This document shows, piece by piece, positions 1-10,605 of a stretch of DNA of 16,104 nucleotides. Origin of the DNA: Cyclostephanos tholiformis (lineage: Eukaryota > Bacillariophyta > Thalassiosirophyceae > Thalassiosirales > Thalassiosiraceae); NCBI GenBank assembly GCA_036939975.1, contig JALLPB010000416.1, forward strand, positions 1-16,104, read 5' to 3'. The position numbers and the translations under genes are program-made. Numbering within the stretch: the stretch's first letter is position 1; each line of letters begins with the position of its first letter. The notes beneath the pieces are model-generated. The model was not told the origin of the DNA, searched no databases, and saw only the letters and a list, made by a program, of their open reading frames with translations.

Positions 1-10
1 CCCCCCGGGT

Positions 11-29
11 GGGGGGGGGGGGGGGGGGG
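11..29. repeat. G homopolymer (19 bases)
   Basis: An unbroken run of 19 G lies just upstream of the first gene, next to a C6G3 stretch at the window edge. The frame of the following ATG stays open through it to the window start, so it could be untranslated leader or could encode polyglycine. Runs this long are often miscounted in sequencing, so its true length is uncertain. Confidence 0.9.
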
Positions 30-40
30 AGAGGGCGTCG

Positions 41-1021
41 ATGTCGTCGTCGATGTCGTCGTCGATCGACGACGCCCCTCCTTTCGCCGTCGTCGTCGTC
101 TCATCCCCGACCGAGGAACGACCGTCGTCCTCCTCCTCGGCCATCACGAAGAAACGCGGAGAAATCGCGTCAATCGACGACGGCAATCCGTTCGCGTCCC
201 TCGCTTACCGATCGGGGGGGGGGGAGCCCACGTCGACGGGATCGACGTGGCGACGCACCACGATCAACCCGACGAATTCGACCGAGAATCCATCCCGACA
301 TGCGGAGAGGAGGAAGGGGGGTGGAAATGACGTCATCGTCGAGCGCGGGAGGAACGCGGCGGCCGAGGAGGACGATATTGGAGCGAGGGGAAAGCGGAGG
401 GGGGGTGGAGGGGGTACGCATCCGCTCTTCCTTCGCGGGACGGGTGGAACGCGCGACGACGTCGTCGTCGTCGGCGGCGGCGGCGGCGGTGGCGAAAACG
501 ACGACGCGACTGCCCCTCGTCGCGACGACACACGCGACGAAAAAGTTAGAGATGGGGTCGAGGAGCGCCGTATCCTCGTTACGAGGTGGCACGCATTCGC
601 CGATCCGAATGCGCACGTCGAACAACGGCGATTTCACGTCCTAATCGCGGCGAGATTGCACGCCCGATGTCAAAGTCCGATCGTCATGGATGCGATGCGC
701 AAATTGCGACATTACTTCGACGAGGGGGATGCCGATGGGGGAGGACTTACGGCCAAATCGCTATCGAATGCAAATCCCGATATTGACATCGCGCCCCTGT
801 TGTCATCGGTATTGTTCGGGAACGAGAAGGCGAGGCAGATCGTTCGGGCCGCGAGGGACGTATTATCGAAGTTCGGCGGATTCGTCCCGGAAACTGCGTC
901 CGGGTTGAGGGAGATCACCGGCATCGGGCCGAAACTCGCGGAGATACTTACCATCGTCAATCGTCGATGTACCTACCCTCCTTCCGACGAGGCGACGGAG
1001 GCCGCTGCCATGACGGCGTAA
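41..1021 (+). CDS. Endonuclease III-like helix-hairpin-helix protein, short C-terminus
   Basis: Predicted 326 residues. Residues 1-190 are low complexity (Ser, Gly, Arg, Asp and Val runs from triplet repeats). From about residue 200 the sequence follows the Nth/NTHL1 DNA glycosylase/AP lyase fold: FHVLIAARLHARCQ aligns by eye with the helix beginning F/Y-x-LL in Nth, the NEKARQIVRAARDVL helix follows, and LREITGIGPKLAEIL is the helix-hairpin-helix. Its GPK lysine corresponds to the lyase/glycosylase lysine of the family. The reading frame ends about 25 residues later, before the expected catalytic aspartate (VDTH-type motif), the rest of the HhH-GPD domain and the Fe-S cysteines. No plausible further exon fits in the 154 bases before the converging neighbour. 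It is therefore either a degenerate or gene-fragment Nth paralogue, or a DNA-binding HhH protein without catalysis. The frame is open upstream to the window edge, so the true start could lie outside; ATG 41 is the first seen. Confidence 0.6.
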   Translation: MSSSMSSSIDDAPPFAVVVVSSPTEERPSSSSSAITKKRGEIASIDDGNPFASLAYRSGGGEPTSTGSTWRRTTINPTNSTENPSRHAERRKGGGNDVIVERGRNAAAEEDDIGARGKRRGGGGGTHPLFLRGTGGTRDDVVVVGGGGGGGENDDATAPRRDDTRDEKVRDGVEERRILVTRWHAFADPNAHVEQRRFHVLIAARLHARCQSPIVMDAMRKLRHYFDEGDADGGGLTAKSLSNANPDIDIAPLLSSVLFGNEKARQIVRAARDVLSKFGGFVPETASGLREITGIGPKLAEILTIVNRRCTYPPSDEATEAAAMTA

Positions 1022-1175
1022 AAACTCCATCCGCCAACTCCCTTTTTGGTTGAGTCGTGTCGTCCTTCCGATAATACGACGAGAGCCATATATATTTATG
1101 AGATCAAAGTAATATGTATCGAAATATATTCATTATGCCACGCATGTACGATTGTGAAATTGCGCCCCACATACA

Positions 1176-4100
1176 TCACCCCTCGACTATAAAGTCCTCG
1201 AGATCGACGAATGCATCGTCGGCGTTGTACCTCTCTCCCGGCGCAGATCCGAACTCATCGTCGTCCATTGCGAGCCAATCGTCGATCGTCTCGTTCCTGC
1301 TTCGGAGGGATACCCTGCGAGATTTACGTATTATATTGTATGGCAAGAGCCGTCGGGTCCGTCGTTTGCCGGTCAACGATGATTTGAAATTACCCCCTCC
1401 TCTATCTGGATCGTCGTCGGAATCGTATTCGTCTGTAGTCGGATCGTCGTCGAGCACACTCGTTTTCGTTTCATCCTTAACATCGTCCGAAATACGAATG
1501 CACCTGCGGATCATCCCTCCAAGGTCCCACGGCCCCCGGAAGGATCTCGTACCATCCATCAAGACGGATACGGCCCCATCGAGGATGAGCCTCCTCTCGA
1601 TCGATATTGCGTCGTCCCTGCAGTGCGAATTGATCAAGACTACGTTCAGCTCCCGCAATTCGGCCTCCAGGCCCTCGAGCCTCATGAGAACCTTCGGCAT
1701 GCGGCCCAGAATCGAATAGTCGTCGGTAGTACCGTCCTTTTCGCCATCCACGGGGGACTGGCCGAAGGCCCTTTCCTCGTTTGCGCGCCATCGCGAAAAC
1801 CCCGAGATCAAATCGAACTCCGTCTCCGTCTCCTCGACGGAATGTAGCCATCCGAGGATGCAAATTAAGGACTCGTTCAATTTTCTCTCGTTGAACGGCT
1901 TTTGGCCGATCGTTAGCGGCGTAGATTCTTTGAAATATTTGATCACTCGTTTTAATGCGAGCGTAAGGACCATCGACATTCTCTCCACGCAGGCGCATAA
2001 TTTGGCCTTTTGTTGGAAGGAAAGTAATTCAGCGAGTATGGTGTCCGATTCACCGGCATCCGCATCAGCGTCACTCCTTTTTTCATCGTTTGGACTCGTC
2101 CGTACTCCAAATAAACGACATATCGAGATGTGAAAGCGGGAAAAGTCAACAATTCTGCGTGACGCTAGGTCCAATTCTTTTCCTCGGGGGCTTTTGACTA
2201 TGTGCCGCCTCATTTTGCCACTGCCGGCAATGATCCGATAAGATCCGTTCCAAATATCTGCAAAAGCATCGAAGGCGAAATAGTACACCCACATTAATGT
2301 TTTTTTCGATACAAAGGGCACCTGAACTTGTTTATCTTTGCTGTTCAATGGCCGCTCCCTACTTGTTTTTGGGTGACTTTCTTCGGAATCTCCTCTAGAC
2401 AAGAGAGGAACTTTGACTTCGCCTCCTTCGATATCTCCAAAACTGCTCGAAGGACGAATATTATTGGCTCCGATATTACCATGATCATCTGAGGGTGTGG
2501 TTATTCCCGGCGCTTCTTTTGCCTCGTGAATCGGTTTGGACATTAACTGAGCATCGCACTCATTAAGTATTTCAGATATATGCTCAAACGGTGATTTTAT
2601 CATGATACATTCATCAATAGCTCTTTCTGCTCTAAGAATCATCTTGGGAATTTTTTCAATGCAAATTTTAAGTATCACTTTGACGACTGAAGCTTTTCGC
2701 AGTGTATTTTCGCAGAATACTTCCCAGATGATCAATGAAGCCTTGTGAAGAGATGCAAACGATATTCCGATGTGATTCTGAGTGGTTGGTGGCAAAGACT
2801 CGAACAGAGAAACAGCGGCATCAACGCATTTATCAACTGCGTCAAGAAAAGCAAAGAAAAGCCGCGATTGGATGCCGCCACTGAGCCCATCAAACGATGA
2901 ATCAAGGTCTTGACATAATTGGAGCAATAGTTGAAGAATGATATCTAAATAGGTAGTGCGCTCTTTAACGGAAAACACATTTTGCGAACTGGCGATAAAG
3001 ACGAGGACTTGGGATAGCGCTGAAAGTATTGTTTCCCTCAAATTTCGGGCGTACTTGTCTAGGGCATCAGATGATGCGATTGACAGAAGTGAAGTTGATG
3101 ACTCTTCGATAATAGAATTCGCATCTTCACCTGCCCAACAACCCACTTCGACATAATACTCCTTAACAAAACAAATTAGAAGCTGAGCTGATTCCTCATC
3201 AACCAGTGAACAGTACAGTGACCGTAATGAAGGGAGATCACACCAACTTGTTCTATCTTGAGCATAAATTTTGCAAAAATCTAGAACATTCATTACCAGC
3301 ATGTCTAAGTCAGGTAATAAATCCTTCTTGTTTCCAATGGTACTTAGAAGTGGGCGCAAGTGCCGTGATGACAACTCGAGAAGATTGCAGATTGAATTAT
3401 TAGGTATGTCACCAAACACATTTGCAGCATCCACTTGCCGTTTAAATCCCAACAACGAGTTCACAGCCAGTAGGACAGACGCATCATTATTATCGGCTAC
3501 AGAACCACGAAGAAGTATCTCTGTCAATATATTACAAAGCGACATTTGGAGAGCCTTGAGTTCAGTGCAGTCTGGTGGTATCTCATCAAATTGCACAGTT
3601 GATTTTTCCGGGTATCTTCTGCCAGCCTCGACGTAAGAAAGATGATCAGAGTTGCCTCCTTCCATAAAAAATCTTTCTGAATCGAAAATATATTCATTTA
3701 GACATCTGAAGGCATCCGTGTCAACCATTTCAGGAGAAAGACGACGACTCTTGCGAATCATCCTGGCTGCACCTTGGAGTACAATTATGAGAATAACGCC
3801 ATCGACAGCAAAGCTAGTCAACTCATCACACGGCTTAAATCCTCGTCGCAACGCGCCATAACCCTCACGGAATAGCTGATCTATTGCACTTTGAGATGTC
3901 GCGTTTTCGAATTTTGGCTCTGTGTCTTGATCAGTTCCATGGAGCAACGTTCGAATAAGATGAGGTTTAAGTAGGGTGTACGACTCCAGAAGGAGGGGGG
4001 CCATGTCCGCGTCAATCTCTGCAATTTCATCATATAGGCTGACAGCTAAACGCAGCATTCCATAAACATCATTTCTCGCATGAAGCACTAATAATTTGCT

Positions 4101-7100
4101 CTTCGTAGTGGAATACGAGTTGCTCAAATAGAAGATGCGTTCGGGTAGAAAGCAGGAAGAATAAACCCCCGACTCAGATTCTTCCAGCGCCGTAAATTTC
4201 AATAAACCGGCATAGCATGCTCGAAGCAGTCGCCGTGAAATCCATTTGGTTAGTTTTCGCAAACGGGCAGATTTGTTAAGCTCAGAGATCACCCAAGACA
4301 CAATATTTATTGATGATGTGTATGCACTCTCAGACGATACTGGATGCCACTGTATCATTACATCAGTTAGCATCCTCAATGCTTCTTGGCCACAATCATC
4401 CGTACTCGAATCATTCGAAGGGTGATATTTTTCGATTAATGCACACAGGCAATCGATTGCTAAATACATGGCATCAATACTGGCCGATGTATTCCGGAGG
4501 GATTCAAAATATGGTGACTCATTCGGTTGAGGATGAAGACGTGATGAAGATGATATGTTTTTTTGTGCCATAGCCAGGATAACACCTCTACCAGAGGGTA
4601 CTGTTGTGAGAGCTCGAGCAAGCCTTCGAAGAGCCCAATATGAGAGACGTGGGACTTCGTCGCAACCATCATTTAAGTGCTGGTCACTAGAGAGTGCAGA
4701 TTTCGAAAGAAAATTGCATAAAGGATCCAACACACTTGTCCCTTTATCACTCAGAACCTGGCCTTGCTTTGAATGTTTTCCGTCAATCGCAGCAAGAGAC
4801 CACGCCAAGATAGATATCAAGAAATAATGCGATTGCTCCCTCTTTTTTTCAACGAAATGAGAATTATATGATGTCGTATTTGCTAAGCGGTCGTATATGG
4901 ATCGAACTATGTCATTTTGTGATGAGGGCACTTCAAAGAAAACGACTACTATGATGACGATAGCCATTGCGGTCCCGTCTGGAATCCTTAAGGTAGCCTT
5001 TCCTGATGATGAAGAGCAGAAATTTTCATCGAGAAGCATGTTGGCAGCGTCAATCCACGTTCTGGCTGTGTCTGCCCGGAACAATTCTTTTGATGAATGG
5101 GCCTTGTCAAAAGAGCCTATGCTAGCTAGGACCAAATTGCAATATGAAGATACAGTTTCTAAACCAAGCTCGTGGTGATATGAGTTGTTTCCATTGACAG
5201 CCCCTCTATAACGATGAACGAAAATGCCCTTGCCAGCGTAGTACGAACATTTCAGCACATCATACGCAAGTCTGTCGGAATTATTAATGAGCTCGTCATC
5301 GCGACACACTCGACATTTGCCTTCTCTGACTGCTGAAAGGTTAAATAAAACTTTGTGTGCATATTCAACTTCGTCGCTTCCAAAACCTTGTGGACTACTT
5401 TTGGATTCGGGAATTGTTTGAACTTTGAGTAATAAATCAGAAGCCATGCGAAAAACAACACGAGGGCCGAAGTTGGAAGAAGTTGCCAAATGAGATAGGT
5501 TGGATGCCCTGGCGCAAATGATGAACAATACAACTCTCGCGACAGCCCACGCTGGTAGAACGTTTAGTGAAATTTTATGGAAGCCAAATCCTGAGATCTC
5601 ACTATTATCACAAACTTTCTTACAGTACAGGCAGCATTCTTGGGTACACACATCCAAAATCGATGTGATGGTGGTCACTGAAGCCCCAGTGCATAAAGGT
5701 AGAAGTACATGTGATTCAATCGTCGAGAGCAATGCTTGTCGGTCTACCCCACCTGGTTTTTTTCGACTCTGGAATGATGCTAAAGGTGCCCCAATGGTTG
5801 CTATTGCCGCAGCATGATAAAGATGGAGGAAAATAGTTCCCCAGCTAAGGTTCGACGATTCGTGTGAAGTGCTGCTTGTGGAAGCCATGCGAAAGACGCA
5901 ACGCGTCAAGGCAGGAAAGTCTGATGAAGGAATGATATGGATACCTTCATCCAAAAGTGCATCGTTGACAATTTGTTGCGTTGGAACTCTCACCGATGTG
6001 TCAATAGACCCAACGTCCGTGGAATAACAAATCAAATTGGAATTAAGGACGTCGCAGATTGCGAATTTCAAGCGATCCCAATACGTGATTCCTCCAAGTG
6101 AGATTGACATTCGGCTGAGACCGATGTCATCTATCGCCAATGAAAGGAGGGGTAATACTGCATCAGCTCGAATGGTCCTATCAAGATTTATGATGCTTTC
6201 ATCGCAGCTGTCCTCGCGTTTGTATGACGCAAACATGAATGAGAGTAAGTTGTCACTTGCGCGAATTTGCATCATTCCTTCCTCTTCAATTCTGACTTCC
6301 CCCAACGTATCGTCCCTTTCATAAATCGAGGTGACGGTATCGTTTAAGTTAGCCCTATCCTTATTTTTCCAAAACTCAACGTCGTCCAGGGCATCCATGG
6401 ATGAAATGATTGTAGGAATCAAATCTAAAGGCAACAAATATGAATTATGACGTCGTCTCTGTGACTTTTGCTTGTTCTCTTCGCCGTTTAATTGGAGAGG
6501 GGCAAGGATAACACCACTTAATATTCGAAGCTGTTCCATTGTCTGGCTCAATACGATCTGTTCATACGATCCGGCTTTGAGGTAAGTCAGAAATGAACGA
6601 ATTTCCGCAATCATTGCTAATTCCTCCCCATGACTGAGGACGGACTTGCCAGACTGGTGATCATTTTTTGAGTATTGCAACGATTGGATCGCGGCATTGG
6701 CAGCTTCCCTATTAGATTGTCGGTAGCGAGTGAAATTGCGGTATCAATTAGTGTGAACCAGTGGTAGTGAGCCAATGTTCCTGAAAATTTAATCACATCG
6801 CTTACCAGGATATGACATATTTCTCATGTGGAATTCGAAGCAGTGCCCGCAAGAGAAGATGCGCCTTCACGGACAGTGGTATGCTCCATTGACCGATGTT
6901 GCATTCTCCGCATCCAATTAACGAGTAAAACACGGCCAATATCTGACGGCATTTATAGTCCGATGACTCGTTACCATCCGCCCCCCCGACCGCGACATCC
7001 CTCACGCGAGACGGTCCGTCCTCGTCGGCCGGAATATTCAAGACCGAATACAATCCAGCCACGTCATCCCGCTCAATTGCACGACATGTATCTTGCGCGA

Positions 7101-7287
7101 GTTGACAAACCAAGTCCCCCTCCATTAGATGGCCGTGGTCGTTCTCTTGGCCAACGCGCTCAATCGCACGACACGTATCTTGCGCGAGTTGACAAATAAA
7201 GTCACCCCCAACGAGATGGTCGGGGTCATTCTCTTGGCCGACGGGGTTGGCAGCGGTGGCAGCGTCGCGCAATTGGTGGGAATCCAT
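1176..7287 (-). CDS. Large helical-solenoid protein, two exons, about 2,004 residues; identity uncertain
   Basis: Exon 1 is 7287-6806 and exon 2 is 6708-1176. Removing the 97-base intron joins 482 and 5533 bases into exactly 2005 codons including the stop. The join is phase-consistent: TG|G makes Trp, giving KYVISW then EAANAAIQSL. ATG 7287 is the first in-frame ATG after a TGA at 7350. The frame of exon 2 also begins at a TTG (6680), which is not a real start. The protein is mostly amphipathic helices with Leu/Ile-rich repeats, as in HEAT/ARM-type solenoids. The N-terminus carries a duplicated 29-residue unit. Cys-rich stretches occur near residues 520 (CTQECCLYCKKVC) and 628 (CRVCRDDE). The last 100 residues are an acidic patch, a basic NLS-like stretch (GKRRTRRLLPYNIIRKSRR) and an acidic end, suggesting a nuclear protein. 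I do not recognise it securely. A segment near the C-terminus, MPKVLMRLEGLEAELREL, resembles the IPNLIFAIEQYEKFLIHL segment of human FANCI by eye from memory, with a charged tail after both. That makes FANCI a hypothesis, but the length is well above the roughly 1,330 residues of human FANCI. Confidence 0.72.
6709..6805 (-). other. Intron of the large solenoid gene (97 bases)
   Basis: On the minus strand the donor reads CTG|gtaagc and the acceptor ctaatag|G. The frame upstream of the donor runs into a TAA two bases inside the intron, and the downstream frame has a TGA at 6746. Both ORFs therefore end or begin inside this interval, and splicing joins them in a single phase (2 bases + 1 base = TGG). 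Donor quality, phase agreement and coding-like sequence on both sides support it. Confidence 0.85.
7071..7244 (-). repeat. Tandem duplication, two copies of an 87-base unit, in coding sequence
   Basis: Copy one spans 7071-7157 and copy two 7158-7244. The 87-base unit is an exact multiple of three and adds one 29-residue repeat to the protein of the minus-strand gene. The shared core CQLAQDTCRAIER is identical in both copies, and flanking positions differ by a few substitutions (for example DPDHLVGGD versus DHGHLMEGD). The high nucleotide identity indicates a fairly recent duplication. It lies near residues 14-73. Confidence 0.9.
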
Positions 7288-7723
7288 CAAAAAGGGCACC
7301 TTCCCAATCTGTGCATGCGTATATGATTTTAGCGTATTAGCTTGTGGTCATCCCATGATTGCTGTGCCGCGATGAGGGTCGACCCGTCGCCGTGTACACT
7401 ATTATTATCAATATTTATCAATAATAATTATATTATTTATTGGAGATTGCTACCATCGTATTTGATAATTAAAGATATGCAAAAAATATCACAAACAACT
7501 TCTGACTTATTTATTTATTTCATCAACATTATTTTTATTTTCGCCACAAAATGGAGCCTCAAGTTACGTACTCCTAATCACGAAGTCACTCTTCTTCTCT
7601 AGCATCGTACTCTGTCTGAGAGACAAATTATTAGCGAGTGGGAACGGCAACTAACACCGCCCAATCCAACAACAGAGCAACATAATTTTTCGAGAGCCGG
7701 ATGCCAAAAACTACACTCTGAAC
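7288..7723. promoter_or_regulatory. Divergent intergenic region shared by two gene starts
   Basis: These 436 bases separate the starts of the minus-strand solenoid gene and the plus-strand glycosyltransferase gene, so they must hold both promoters unless an upstream non-coding exon exists. The centre (about 7400-7545) is strongly AT-rich with ATTATT/TTATTA runs. A small inverted repeat, TGTCT-GAG-AGACA, sits at 7613-7625, about 100 bases before ATG 7724. I see no confident TATA box or initiator. ORFs here are short and AT-biased and look accidental. Confidence 0.5.
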
Positions 7724-9799
7724 ATGGCGCAGCCAAATCATGGTCCTCCAGAAACATATGCATCGGCCTTCGTCAATCAGTCCGGCAATGAGAAGCTGAA
7801 TAGGCAGATACATGTCATCATCTCCTCGGCATTGGCCCTATTCCTAATCAGCGCGTTCGTCCTCGTGGCGATGCTGCCCTCACCGAACGAGCGACCCTTT
7901 CCCCATGTCGTGATTCGGAGTCCTGAGACTAATTTGGTCGTGGTCTGGGGTGATGGAGGCAATGGTGATAAGAGCTCATTGGTACGACAACGCTTTCGCC
8001 ATTCCAAGGGGAAATATGTCGGCACGGAGGTGGCCAAAACGGAGGTTCCGAAGGAAACATTGAAGTTGAAAGAAAAACCGACTCAAGATATCGGTGATGT
8101 CGGTGATGAATCAAACTCGGGCGATGATGTTATCGGCCAGGATGATATTATTAACTATGATGATGGCGAGATATCGAGCGATGAATCGGACGCGGTCGCT
8201 GAAACGAACACCGAAGCTGATCCCGCCGACGACGTGGGTAATAGCCAGAATGAAACTGGCGATGAGGATGGCATAATATCCGATGAGGAAAATGATCCGA
8301 ATGATATGGTCTACGACGATGATGAGACGTCAATTGACGAATCGATGACGCCCGGAGATGACTCCCGCCTGATACACGTATTGGAAACACGTTTCATGCA
8401 GAACCAGCCCAATCTCGTCGAACTTGCCAAGGCGCGTCTTCACCTCTTCAAAACGATATGCCTACCCACGATAATTCATCAAAGCGCATGGGGAGACTTT
8501 CTTTGGATTATTCGGACCGACCCCGAATTGCACATCGAAATTAAGGAGGAGCTAGTTCATATATTGAACGAAGCGGGTGCATTGATGAAGAAGGACGAGA
8601 ATGGAAAGGAGGAAACATTGACCTATGTCATCGGGAGCAATGACAATTACGTAGTGTCCAATGTTACCGCGATCAACGTACAACCATTCGACATTCGAGC
8701 CATGCTCTCGGACGCATTATCCAACCCAGAGACTATCTTCGCGGGAAAAGCCGCGAGCATGAAAGATTTATTTGATGACATTTCCCAACCAAGGTTTGAG
8801 AATGATGTCGTCATATGGACAAGGCTTGATGCTGATGACGGATTAAATAGAGGGTTCCTTGCATATATACAGGATGAGGCTATTCGATATTTCATACCTC
8901 AACGATACCGTAAGAAGATTCTGACTGAAATATACTATGAGACACAACAGAGATTGATGGCATTGTCAGCTGGTATACCAAAAGAAATGCTAGATAAACG
9001 AGACAGGAAGCTTGAAAAGGAGGAAAGAAAAAAAGCAATGGCAGCCGGCCTACCGACGAAACCCCCCGTGTCGGATGCAAAAGTAATTATCAAGAATGTT
9101 TACAAACCTCCAAAATGGACCTATTGGTGTGCTGGACGAAACCTTGATTGGTTCGTCACCGATCCTTTACATGACCCCCAGCACAAAAATGGCACGGTTT
9201 TTCCGGTGGTACACGTCAACGTGTGCGTAACTCCAGGTGTCACAATTGCATTGCGTGGGTCATTCGATCCACTCGAAATTCCTCGGCTAGATCACGATCA
9301 AATTATCTCCTACTTGAGGCCCAAAGGAGGGCCTTTATGTGGAAGGACTGGTCGATCGGTTTTTGATATAGATGAGGGTGGCGCGAGAAGTTATCAAGTG
9401 GACGACGGAAGTTGCTTTCATTTGGTAACTGTTGGGATAGCTGCCGTACGCTCACGCACTCCCACAAGTGCTGGTATGCTGGGTGTGAATCCAGACTTTA
9501 CTCAAAGGGAATATATTAGAAAAAACTCAAACTTGACGAGTACAATGTGGAAGAGTATGAAGAATGAATTTCGTATTTCAGACAGGCAATTGGTGGAAAC
9601 GAACTTGTACTTTGCAGATCATATCTATGATATTGCAATGGAGAATGCGAGGGGTCAATGCACTGCTGGACATTCTTGTAAATCTTCAGCCAAAGATTCA
9701 CTTCAGCGGTTTGTTGATTTGAAGGATGAGAAAGGAGTTGGATTTGATGTTGTAAATGGAAGGATCGTCGTTTCTGAAAACAACATGACCCCGAAATGA
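7724..9799 (+). CDS. Type II membrane glycosyltransferase-like protein (PF11316 putative rhamnosyltransferase type)
   Basis: Single-exon gene, 691 residues. ATG 7724 has A at -3 and G at +4. A short cytosolic tail with KLNRQ is followed by one hydrophobic helix at about residues 29-51 (HVIISSALALFLISAFVLVA), the classic Golgi type II anchor. Residues 110-215 form a very acidic Asp/Glu/Ser stem. From about residue 215 the luminal domain matches the PF11316 pattern: HVLETRFMQNQPNLVELAKA, RLHLFKTICLPTIIHQ, then FLWIIRTDPEL. VIWTRLDADDGLN near residue 364 contains the DxDD-type acidic cluster expected to bind metal and the nucleotide sugar. A charged insertion (KRDRKLEKEERKKAM, about 425-440) interrupts the domain before YWCAGRNLDWFVTDP. 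N-glycosylation sequons include NVT, NGT and NLT. Family knowledge suggests sugar transfer in the secretory pathway; donor and acceptor cannot be read from sequence, and rhamnose is only the family label. Confidence 0.78.
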   Translation: MAQPNHGPPETYASAFVNQSGNEKLNRQIHVIISSALALFLISAFVLVAMLPSPNERPFPHVVIRSPETNLVVVWGDGGNGDKSSLVRQRFRHSKGKYVGTEVAKTEVPKETLKLKEKPTQDIGDVGDESNSGDDVIGQDDIINYDDGEISSDESDAVAETNTEADPADDVGNSQNETGDEDGIISDEENDPNDMVYDDDETSIDESMTPGDDSRLIHVLETRFMQNQPNLVELAKARLHLFKTICLPTIIHQSAWGDFLWIIRTDPELHIEIKEELVHILNEAGALMKKDENGKEETLTYVIGSNDNYVVSNVTAINVQPFDIRAMLSDALSNPETIFAGKAASMKDLFDDISQPRFENDVVIWTRLDADDGLNRGFLAYIQDEAIRYFIPQRYRKKILTEIYYETQQRLMALSAGIPKEMLDKRDRKLEKEERKKAMAAGLPTKPPVSDAKVIIKNVYKPPKWTYWCAGRNLDWFVTDPLHDPQHKNGTVFPVVHVNVCVTPGVTIALRGSFDPLEIPRLDHDQIISYLRPKGGPLCGRTGRSVFDIDEGGARSYQVDDGSCFHLVTVGIAAVRSRTPTSAGMLGVNPDFTQREYIRKNSNLTSTMWKSMKNEFRISDRQLVETNLYFADHIYDIAMENARGQCTAGHSCKSSAKDSLQRFVDLKDEKGVGFDVVNGRIVVSENNMTPK

Positions 9800-10605
9800 T
9801 GATGTAGCCGAGCCATCTTTCTTGAATCAATGAAAAGATCATCGAAAATTGCAACGCCCCCTGTCCCTGCGGAGACGGTGCGCACTCTCGCATCGATGCG
9901 CTCGTCGCTGGACCGTCATCATCTTTGTCGTTGTCGTCGCCGTTGTTGGTGGACGCAGGTTACGGGCCTTGGTGCGTTGCCGGTGGGGGCGACCCATCCT
10001 ACGCAGAAAAGTGGATTGGATCGCACGATGATGAGCGGAAGTGATGCAGTACTATGTTGGAGATGGTGGACTAGTCGTCGCTCTTTTCGATTGTTAATTC
10101 GTGTTTTTTGTCGAAATTGGCTGTCACAAATCAAAACCCTCCGTGACCAAAATCAAACACCAACACATCCCTCACTTCCCCTCCTTCACCCACTAAATCA
10201 TGGTTGATTCCTTTTCCCCACCTTATGGAGGTGTGCTTTGATCATCATTATTTGACATCGTAATATCGCGATGCCTAGTAATCATCTAATACCATCAATA
10301 TTCCTATCACACTTTTTATTTTAGAGTCAAATTCACATGGTGTCATTCCATACTCCAAGCCGTATTTTCCTAAAAAAGAAGCTGGCTGCTTCATTTGGGC
10401 CAGGCATCGAGTACTGGGAGAACATACTGTACTTTACACTCTGCCCTTTCGCAAAGAGATCTTACTTAAACCTTACAAGTCACCACTCTGATCAAATCAG
10501 CCTTGGAGTAGATTTATGTTAGTTTCAATGGTCTGATCGAATAATCACGCCCTGAATGTGTTCCACAAGTTTATCTTAAGGATTAATAAGGTGGTAAAGT
10601 ATACA
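9800..10605. other. Convergent intergenic region, no gene seen
   Basis: These 806 bases lie between the stop codons of two converging genes and should contain both 3' untranslated regions. The first half (about 9830-10130) is GC-richer and open in more than one frame, but none of these frames has a good start, a domain or typical composition. The second half is AT-rich with nothing recognisable. I see no structured RNA, repeat or clear polyadenylation signal. Confidence 0.6.

Noticed and set aside
9..644. Alternative plus-strand frame of 211 codons over the first gene
   Set aside because: Arg/Ser/Pro runs from triplet repeats read in the wrong frame; it ends before the conserved helix-hairpin-helix, which lies in the other frame.
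1114..1719. Plus-strand ORF of 201 codons
   Set aside because: Antisense shadow of the GC-rich 3' end of the large minus-strand gene; Ser/Arg-rich with no recognisable features.
7342..7602. Small AT-rich plus-strand ORF in the divergent spacer
   Set aside because: Ile/Phe/Tyr-rich as expected from AT-rich DNA, and no homology that I recognise.
9830..10207. Plus-strand ORF of 125 codons in the convergent spacer
   Set aside because: Arg/Trp/His-rich composition typical of an out-of-frame reading, no domain, and other frames in the same stretch are equally open.
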